8,486 nt of DNA. It comes from CALFUK01 sp964398295 (GTDB lineage: Bacteria > Bacteroidota > Bacteroidia > Chitinophagales > Saprospiraceae). Every line of letters begins with the position of its first letter. Within the stretch, counting starts at the first letter, position 1. A program made the translations under genes and the position numbers. The stretch is taken from assembly GCA_964398295.1 (NCBI GenBank), contig CAYNMW010000173.1, positions 1 to 8,486 on the forward strand. The letters are read 5' to 3'. A model generated the notes under the pieces. That model did no database searches. It was not told the DNA's origin and saw only the letters and a list, made by a program, of their open reading frames with translations. This document shows, piece by piece, positions 1 to 4,343 of this stretch.

Positions 1-47
1 ATAATGGTATCCAGCGTCTCTCGACGGTAGGAGAGATATGCTGTCAT
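1..47 (-). CDS. Possible N-terminus of an unidentified leftward gene (runs off the window)
   Basis: Read on the minus strand, an ATG at 45-47 opens a frame that stays open to the window edge and begins MTAYLSYRRETLDTI. A purine-rich GTAGGTG lies directly before the ATG. It would be the next gene in the same direction as recQ and the RES remnant. Fifteen codons are too few to recognise a family, and another minus-strand frame is also open here, so this is only a candidate partial gene. I cannot say what it encodes. Confidence 0.22.
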   Translation of the reverse strand, partial: MTAYLSYRRETLDTI

Positions 48-62
48 CACCTACTGTTGTCG
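17..62. repeat. Small stem-loops left of the RES remnant
   Basis: TCTCTC (17-22) and GAGAGA (31-36) form a 6-bp stem with an 8-nt loop. Alternatively CGACGGTAGG (22-31) can pair with the segment 50-62, as GGTAGG with CCTACT and CGAC with GTCG, leaving a 3-nt bulge (GTT, 56-58). No T-run follows on either strand, so a rho-independent terminator is not supported. The role is unknown; the structure overlaps the possible start of the leftward gene. Confidence 0.3.
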
Positions 63-178
63 ATAGTTATTCTTTTAACCTAGGGTCAAATTTAAATTCT
101 TCGATGGTTTTAATCTTGATTTTTTGAAATTGTTTATGATTAGGATTAATTAAATAATTATGCTCCATTATCGACAAC
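56..178. repeat. 10-bp perfect inverted repeat bracketing the RES remnant
   Basis: GTTGTCGATA at 56-65 is the exact reverse complement of TATCGACAAC at 169-178. The arms sit 1 bp outside the stop (67-69) and directly against the ATG (166-168) of the 33-codon RES remnant, so the repeat encloses almost exactly the remnant and nothing else. Homology stops after 10 bp on both sides. It could be the terminal repeat of a tiny non-autonomous element, the ends of a hairpin-forming transcript, or chance. Confidence 0.5.
67..168 (-). pseudogene. C-terminal remnant of a RES-domain toxin
   Basis: A 33-codon minus-strand ORF begins MEHNYLINPNHKQF, continues KIKIKTIEEF and ends KFDPRLKE. The pattern NYLINPNHxxFxKIKI...FxFDPRL is what I know as the extreme C-terminus of RES-domain proteins (Pfam RES, the toxin of RES/Xre toxin-antitoxin pairs that act on NAD+). 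A full RES protein is roughly 150-230 residues. Here everything upstream of this tail, including the catalytic part, is missing, and a TAG lies in frame four codons before the ATG. Only 20 bp separate it from the recQ stop, so the deleted 5' part was replaced by, or lost at, the recQ 3' flank. No Xre-like antitoxin gene is present in the window. A toxic product is not expected from this fragment. The family assignment rests on a short tail recognised from memory. Confidence 0.65.
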
Positions 179-188
179 TAATTGATAA

Positions 189-1988
189 CTACTTGTTCTC
201 AGCGTATACCCTAATTTCTTGAATAAACGCTTCACCATACTTCTCTAATTTCTGCTTCCCTACTCCAGATATCAATGAAAAGGATAATGTATCCTTCGGT
301 TTCTGAGCAGCCATTTGTTCAAGGCTTTTATTTGGAAATATAATATAGGCAGGGACATTTTGTTCTCTTGCAAAAGACAACCGTAACTCTTTTAATTTTT
401 TGAATAAGTTGATATCTACATCCGCTTCAGAGAAGGCAATTTGTTTTTTTTGTTTTGCTGCAGTTTTCTCTCGCCATTCAAATTTGACAAGTTCTATTTT
501 GTCGCCATTAAATAAAACTTCCTTAGATCTTGGTGTCAATTTTAATACGGAAGACTGACTATAATCCAATTGAATTAAACCTTGCTCAATCATTTGTGTG
601 ATGTAGGAACGCCAATCTGCAAAAGGTATATCTCGACCAGCTCCATATGTCTTAATTTGATGAAACCCAGCATTGTGTATTTCTTGTTTTCCTGACCCTC
701 TTAATATATCAATCAACATGGTTAATTGGACTTTTTCATTTGTACGTGTTATTGCACTCAATGCCATTTGTGTATAGGTTGTGCCATCAAATGTTTTAGG
801 TGGCTGAAGACAGTTGTCACAGTTGCCGCATGTCTCTTCTTTAAATTCTCCAAAATAGCTCAGGATCATATTGGTGCGACAATGGTGCCCATTGGCAAAG
901 GACCACATGCGATCCAATTTTTGATGTTGGATTTTCTTATACACTTCTGTGGAATCACTATCATCTATAAATGATCGAAACAAATTGACATCGGCAAAAC
1001 TTGCAAATAAAACTGCCTCCGCTGCAGAACCATCTCTACCAGCACGACCTATTTCCTGATAATAGCTTTCAATGTTTTTGGATAAGTTGTAGTGGATGAC
1101 AAAACGAATATTGCTTTTGTCAATACCCATCCCAAAAGCAATTGTGGCACATACTATCCGTGTGCGGTCATGAACAAAATCAAGATGAACTTTCTCCCGT
1201 TTATCTCGATCCATACCTGCATGGTAAAAGGATGCATCAATGCCTTGCTTATTTAATTTATTGGATAAATTTTCTGCATTCTTTCTCGTCGTGACATAGA
1301 TGATGCCATTTGATTCTTGCTTGTCTTTGAGAAAATGTAGAATCTGATTGAATCGATCTTGTCCTGGACGTGTGGATATGTGAATGTTTTCGCGTGCAAA
1401 ACTTCCAGTATATTCTTCTGGACTATTTAAGTCTAAGGTTTTGGAAATATCTTTTCTTGTGGCTTCATCGGCTGTAGCAGTCACTGCTATCAAAGGTACA
1501 TTTGGGAATGTCTGTTTAAGTGTTGACAGTTTTGCATAATCCTGTCTAAAATCATTTCCCCACATGGAAACGCAATGCGCTTCATCTATAGCAATCAATG
1601 AAATATCTTGTCGTTGTAGGTAACTGACAAAAGATTCAGATTGCATGCTTTCCGGAGAAACGTACAGCAACTTCATTTCCTGTTTGTTGATGGATTCAAT
1701 CATTGCATGTTTTTTCTCCTCGTCGATTTGGCTGTGGAATGCAGCTGCTTTTACCCCATTCTGCTGCAGGGCCAATACTTGATCATTCATTAAAGCGATG
1801 AGTGGAGAAATGACCAAGCCCATTCCTTCTGATGCAAGTGCTGGAACCTGATAACAAATCGATTTGCCACCACCTGTAGGTAAGACAAGCAATACATCTT
1901 TCTTATTTAAAATTGCTTGTATTGCTTCCTCTTGCATTGGCCGAAAGGCATCATAACCAAAGGTGTCTTTGAGTACTTGATGTATCAT
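189..1988 (-). CDS. recQ: ATP-dependent 3'-5' DNA helicase RecQ
   Basis: This is a 599-residue superfamily-2 helicase, close to the roughly 610 residues of E. coli RecQ and collinear with it. RecQ unwinds forked and recombination intermediates in DNA repair in the cytoplasm. Visible motifs are motif 0 FRPMQEEAI (15-23), Walker A LPTGGGKS (36-43), DEAH (135-138), TATA (170-173), motif V around AFGMGIDKSN (284-293) and motif VI QEIGRAGRDG (311-320). The RQC zinc cysteines are C370, C387, C390 and C393, followed by a winged helix (about 400-500) and a C-terminal HRDC domain (about 525-597, with SGVGKQKLEKYG). One oddity is the aromatic-rich loop, which reads SMWGNDFRQDY (141-151), whereas E. coli has SQWGHDFRPEY; the loop histidine is Asn145 here. 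The ATG at 1986-1988 has no Shine-Dalgarno, as is usual in Bacteroidota, but places motif 0 at the expected distance. The gene is intact, monocistronic as far as visible, and diverges from the symporter. Confidence 0.97.
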   Translation of the reverse strand: MIHQVLKDTFGYDAFRPMQEEAIQAILNKKDVLLVLPTGGGKSICYQVPALASEGMGLVISPLIALMNDQVLALQQNGVKAAAFHSQIDEEKKHAMIESINKQEMKLLYVSPESMQSESFVSYLQRQDISLIAIDEAHCVSMWGNDFRQDYAKLSTLKQTFPNVPLIAVTATADEATRKDISKTLDLNSPEEYTGSFARENIHISTRPGQDRFNQILHFLKDKQESNGIIYVTTRKNAENLSNKLNKQGIDASFYHAGMDRDKREKVHLDFVHDRTRIVCATIAFGMGIDKSNIRFVIHYNLSKNIESYYQEIGRAGRDGSAAEAVLFASFADVNLFRSFIDDSDSTEVYKKIQHQKLDRMWSFANGHHCRTNMILSYFGEFKEETCGNCDNCLQPPKTFDGTTYTQMALSAITRTNEKVQLTMLIDILRGSGKQEIHNAGFHQIKTYGAGRDIPFADWRSYITQMIEQGLIQLDYSQSSVLKLTPRSKEVLFNGDKIELVKFEWREKTAAKQKKQIAFSEADVDINLFKKLKELRLSFAREQNVPAYIIFPNKSLEQMAAQKPKDTLSFSLISGVGKQKLEKYGEAFIQEIRVYAENK

Positions 1989-2009
1989 TGTTGTAAAGTT
2001 AGTTCTTCG

Positions 2010-2038
2010 GAAAGATACGGAATGTCTAGGAGAGAAAA
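2010..2038 (-). promoter_or_regulatory. Candidate recQ promoter (Bacteroidota-type)
   Basis: On the minus strand TATCTTTC (2010-2017) resembles the Bacteroidota -7 element TAnnTTTG, mismatched only at the last base. It is preceded after 17 bp by TTTT (2035-2038) in the place of the -33 TTTG. It lies about 20 bp before the recQ ATG, giving a short leader. The match is imperfect, so this is a suggestion only. Confidence 0.28.
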
Positions 2039-2054
2039 TTTATAAGGATCAATT

Positions 2055-2069
2055 ACTTATTTTATAAGT
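2055..2069. repeat. Perfect 6-bp hairpin with TTT loop
   Basis: ACTTAT (2055-2060) and ATAAGT (2064-2069) form a perfect stem around a 3-nt TTT loop. It sits just left of the larger multi-hairpin repeat and abuts the palindrome TGTGAAcTTCACA (2069-2081). In the gap between two divergent genes it is not expected to terminate either. It may belong to the repeat element or act as a protein-binding palindrome. Confidence 0.4.
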
Positions 2070-2189
2070 GTGAACTTCACAAATAGATGGGTTGAAACCC
2101 ATTTTTAGGATAGTGTCACCCCGTTGGGGGTTACTCTAAACCCTGTAGGGGTTTAACATTGCTAACGAGGGATTTTAACCCATTGTGAA
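2069..2189. repeat. Nested multi-hairpin intergenic repeat element (REP-like, Bacteroidota)
   Basis: About 120 bp are built almost entirely of inverted repeats. Outer arms are TTCACAA (2076-2082) and TTGTGAA (2183-2189). Inside lie ATGGGTT/AACCCAT (2087-2093/2096-2102), ACCCC/GGGGT with GTTG loop (2118-2122/2127-2131) and TAAACCC/GGGTTTA (2137-2143/2149-2155). A further AACCCAT (2177-2183) can pair with the first ATGGGTT to extend the outer stem. The left edge carries the palindrome TGTGAAcTTCACA (2069-2081). The arrangement of consecutive GGG/CCC hairpins closed by a long outer stem, in an intergenic gap and without a protein-coding frame, matches dispersed repeats I recall from Bacteroidota genomes. 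It lies between divergent recQ and the symporter. It could act as a folded RNA, a nucleoid-binding or mRNA-stability element, or a relic mobile element; the sequence does not decide. Confidence 0.75.
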
Positions 2190-2305
2190 ATGTCAAGGAG
2201 GTGTAAGAAAATACTAATTTAGCGAACCCGATTATCCAAAAAGAGAGCGTTCAATTAAAAATTGGAATCTCATTTTATGGTATAAAAGCTCATAAAAACC
2301 AGCAC

Positions 2306-3973
2306 ATGAACGCATTAGACTTTTCTATTATTGCCATTTATATTGCAATCATACTTTGGATTGCAAAGTGGGCTTCTACAAAAAAAGAAGGAGGTGCTTT
2401 TTCTTCTGTTGACTATTTCTTAGCTGGGAAAAATCAAGGCTGGTTGGTCATTGGAGCTTCACTATTCGCTTCTAATATCGGTTCAGAAATTATTTTAGGT
2501 GTATCGGGAGCTGGAGCAAGAGCCAATATGCCATTGGCTAATTTTGAAATAATTGCTTCCTTGGTGTTGATTTTATTTGGATGGGTATTTGTTCCGTTTT
2601 ATTTGCGTAGCGGTGTATATACCATGCCTGAATTTTTAGAAAAACGATATTCGAGAGCTTGTCGGACCTACTTGTCTATTGTTTCTGTATTGGCATATAT
2701 CATCACAAAAATATCCCTTATCATTTTTGCTGGTGCTCTAGTATTTGAAGTGTTGGGAATCCCCTTCTGGACAGGAGCGATTGTTACGGTTGTTGCAACT
2801 GGACTTTATACCGTATTGGGAGGATTAAAAGCTGTTATCTATACCGACTTAGTACAAGCATTTATTTTAATACTAGGTACAGCTGCTGTCACATTTTTTG
2901 GTTTGAGCCAATTAGGCGGTTGGAGTGGTTTGATGGATACCCTTACAATAGCGGCACAGACAGAAGGCAATCCACCAGTTGACAAATTTTTCAATCTCTG
3001 GAGACCGATGAAAGATACAGAGTATCCATGGACAGGTATGTTATTTGGAGCTCCTATTTTAGGTGTTTGGTATTGGTGTACGGACCAGTACATTGTCCAA
3101 CGAGCTTTATCTGCCAAGGATGTCAGCAATGCCCGCAAGGGTGCTTTGTTTGCAGGCTATCTAAAGTTATTGCCCGTCTTTCTCTTTTTCATTCCAGGTG
3201 TCATCGCCTATGCATTGATGCAAAAAGGGATGATCACGTATTCTTTCGATAATGCCGACCAAGCCTTGCCAACTTTAATTACAGAGTTTCTTCCGAGTGG
3301 ATTAAAAGGCCTAGCCATTGCAGGGTTATTGGCAGCCTTGATGAGTTCTTTATCATCAGCCTTTAATTCTAGTTCGACTTTATTGACCATTGATTTTTAT
3401 CAAAAATATAACCCCGCAGCGACTGAAAAAGATTTGGTTCGTTTCGGACGCATGGCAACCATTATTTTAGTCATCGCAAGTTTAGGTTGGATTCCTTTTA
3501 TGAATGCACTCATGGATGGTGGCATTTTTCATTATCTGCAAAGTATACAAGCTTATATTTCGCCACCAATTGCTGCTGTTTTTTTATTGGGTCTATTTTA
3601 TAAGTGGATTAATTCAAAGGGAGCCATTGTCAGTTTATGGACAGGTTTTGCCATTGGCATATTAAGATTAGTCATGGAGTTTATGAGTAATTCTGGAAGT
3701 ATTGTCGTAAAAGAAGGAAGCCTGCTGGAATATTTTCTTGGGATTAACTTTTTGCATTTTGCCTTATTTTTATTCCTTTTCTGTGCGGCTGTTTTGATGA
3801 TCGTCAGTAAGATAACAGCTCCTGATATTGGAAAGTCTTTGGAGCTGGTTACATTTCAGAAAGGCACAAAATCAATTTCTTCCAAATCAAGCTCCGATGT
3901 AATCCTGAGTATTGTTTTGGTGATTTTGGTATTACTTCTATGGGGCTTGTTCAGTCCGTTTGGAATAGGGTAG
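2306..3973 (+). CDS. SGLT/SLC5-type sodium:solute symporter (probable Na+/sugar cotransporter)
   Basis: This 555-residue inner-membrane protein has about 14 hydrophobic segments, the usual size and topology of bacterial SGLT-like SSS proteins. It follows the animal and vibrio SGLT pattern closely, as compared from memory. Matches are SLFASNIGSE (52-61), TMPEFLEKRY (106-115), GGLKAVIYTD (172-181), WYWCTDQYIVQR (255-266), GYLKLLP (284-290), LMSSLSSAFNSSSTL (345-359, the helix carrying the Na2 site) and the YLQSIQAYISPPIAAVFLL block (410-428). Asn57, Glu81, Lys287 and Gln412 fall where SGLT sugar-contact residues N78, E102, K321 and Q457 lie, which favours a sugar-like substrate. Glu61 replaces SGLT1 His83, so the exact substrate is open. 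The ATG at 2306 starts directly before the first membrane helix and has an A-rich leader without Shine-Dalgarno. No sugar-utilisation genes adjoin it. The C-terminus ends FSPFGIG after a last helix (about 532-549), and a degraded copy of this end recurs 310 bp downstream. Confidence 0.93.
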   Translation: MNALDFSIIAIYIAIILWIAKWASTKKEGGAFSSVDYFLAGKNQGWLVIGASLFASNIGSEIILGVSGAGARANMPLANFEIIASLVLILFGWVFVPFYLRSGVYTMPEFLEKRYSRACRTYLSIVSVLAYIITKISLIIFAGALVFEVLGIPFWTGAIVTVVATGLYTVLGGLKAVIYTDLVQAFILILGTAAVTFFGLSQLGGWSGLMDTLTIAAQTEGNPPVDKFFNLWRPMKDTEYPWTGMLFGAPILGVWYWCTDQYIVQRALSAKDVSNARKGALFAGYLKLLPVFLFFIPGVIAYALMQKGMITYSFDNADQALPTLITEFLPSGLKGLAIAGLLAALMSSLSSAFNSSSTLLTIDFYQKYNPAATEKDLVRFGRMATIILVIASLGWIPFMNALMDGGIFHYLQSIQAYISPPIAAVFLLGLFYKWINSKGAIVSLWTGFAIGILRLVMEFMSNSGSIVVKEGSLLEYFLGINFLHFALFLFLFCAAVLMIVSKITAPDIGKSLELVTFQKGTKSISSKSSSDVILSIVLVILVLLLWGLFSPFGIG

Positions 3974-3982
3974 AATGTGGAT
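3950..3982 (+). repeat. Direct repeat, copy A (symporter 3' end)
   Basis: This 33-bp segment covers the last symporter codons (FSPFGIG-stop) and the first bases after the stop. It matches 4260-4293 with a run of 14 identical bases (TTCAGTCCGTTTGG) followed by 15 of 20 aligned positions with one gap. A weaker shared 10-mer, TCTTCCAAAT, occurs upstream of both copies (3878-3887 and 4201-4210). Confidence 0.6.
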
Positions 3983-4076
3983 AGATGTGTATCCAACAAT
4001 TGCTTACTATTGGTCGCTCTTTTTTGTGATGTTTCTTCTGATTCTACTTAAGGAAGATTTGGTGATACCGATATAG
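3975..4076 (+). CDS. Small putative single-pass membrane protein
   Basis: A 33-codon ORF starts 1 bp after the symporter TAG, in a different frame. It begins MWIDVYPTIAYYWS, has a strongly hydrophobic core (about residues 9-25, ending FVMFLLILL) and ends KEDLVIPI. The tight stop-to-start spacing suggests translational coupling with the symporter, so it could be a small accessory membrane peptide. There is no Shine-Dalgarno and no family is recognised. The degraded second copy of this junction at 4260-4329 does not keep the frame open. It could be a chance ORF in decaying sequence. Confidence 0.33.
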   Translation: MWIDVYPTIAYYWSLFFVMFLLILLKEDLVIPI

Positions 4077-4089
4077 GAAGAGATATAAT

Positions 4090-4255
4090 TTAATGGTATT
4101 CTGTTGGCGAGATTAGGAAGTTCTCTAAGAAAAATTCATAGCGCTTTGTTGCATCTTGTGACATCATCAAACTAACTCGTGCCACTTAACACACCCAATG
4201 TCTTCCAAATTAAATTGGAAAGACAGATCCCAATAGTTTTCAATTGGTACATCTA
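4090..4255 (-). pseudogene. Frameshifted remnant of an unidentified gene
   Basis: Two overlapping minus-strand frames give protein-like sequence that joins if one frameshift is allowed. The first is open from 4307 down to a TGA at 4167-4169. Its plausible part starts near 4255 and reads IDVPIENYWDLSFQFN, then LEDIGCVKWHELV. The second is open from 4185 to a TAA at 4090-4092 and reads VARVSLMMSQDATKRYEFF, then LENFLISPTEYH. Joined near 4170-4185 they would give a continuous tail of about 55 residues (…KWHEL/ARVSLMMSQ…). No start codon is visible for the first part. I do not recognise the family. It overlaps the 4201-4210 segment that also resembles the symporter 3' region on the other strand, so both readings cannot be right throughout. 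The remnant lies between the convergent symporter and secreted repeat-protein genes. Confidence 0.33.
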
Positions 4256-4259
4256 TTGT

Positions 4260-4293
4260 TTCAGTCCGTTTGGGATTGAGTGAGAAAGTGGAT
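4260..4293 (+). repeat. Direct repeat, copy B (relic of a symporter 3' end)
   Basis: This is the second copy of the 3950-3982 sequence. Read on the plus strand in the frame equivalent to the symporter it gives YCFSPFGIE followed by TGA, against LWGLFSPFGIG followed by TAG in the intact gene. The preceding codons back to a TAA at 4173-4175 are open and moderately hydrophobic near the end, but do not clearly align. After both stops an ATTGGTCG octamer recurs (near 4010 and at 4322-4329). A tandem duplication of the symporter 3' end that later decayed is the simplest explanation. Confidence 0.5.
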
Positions 4294-4343
4294 TGTTTTG
4301 AATCTGTTTACTTCCTAATGCATTGGTCGAAAGGCGCCAGTAA

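Noticed and set aside
67..1988. recQ plus RES fragment as an active defence or toxin-antitoxin island
   Set aside because: The toxin keeps only its last 33 residues, no antitoxin is visible and the recQ is an ordinary full-length repair helicase.
2190..2202. AGGAGGTG at 2196-2203 as a ribosome binding site
   Set aside because: No start codon or open frame follows at a suitable distance, and the symporter ATG is about 100 bp further on.
2262..2288. TTGGAA...TATAAA before the symporter as a promoter
   Set aside because: The spacing (13 bp) is wrong for a sigma-70-type promoter and the elements do not fit TTTG...TAnnTTTG, so it is not listed.
4201..4223. Hairpin TCTTCCAA/TTGGAAAGA as a bidirectional terminator between the convergent genes
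   Set aside because: The stem has a bulge, no T-run follows on either strand and it is far from both stops, so a terminator is not supported.
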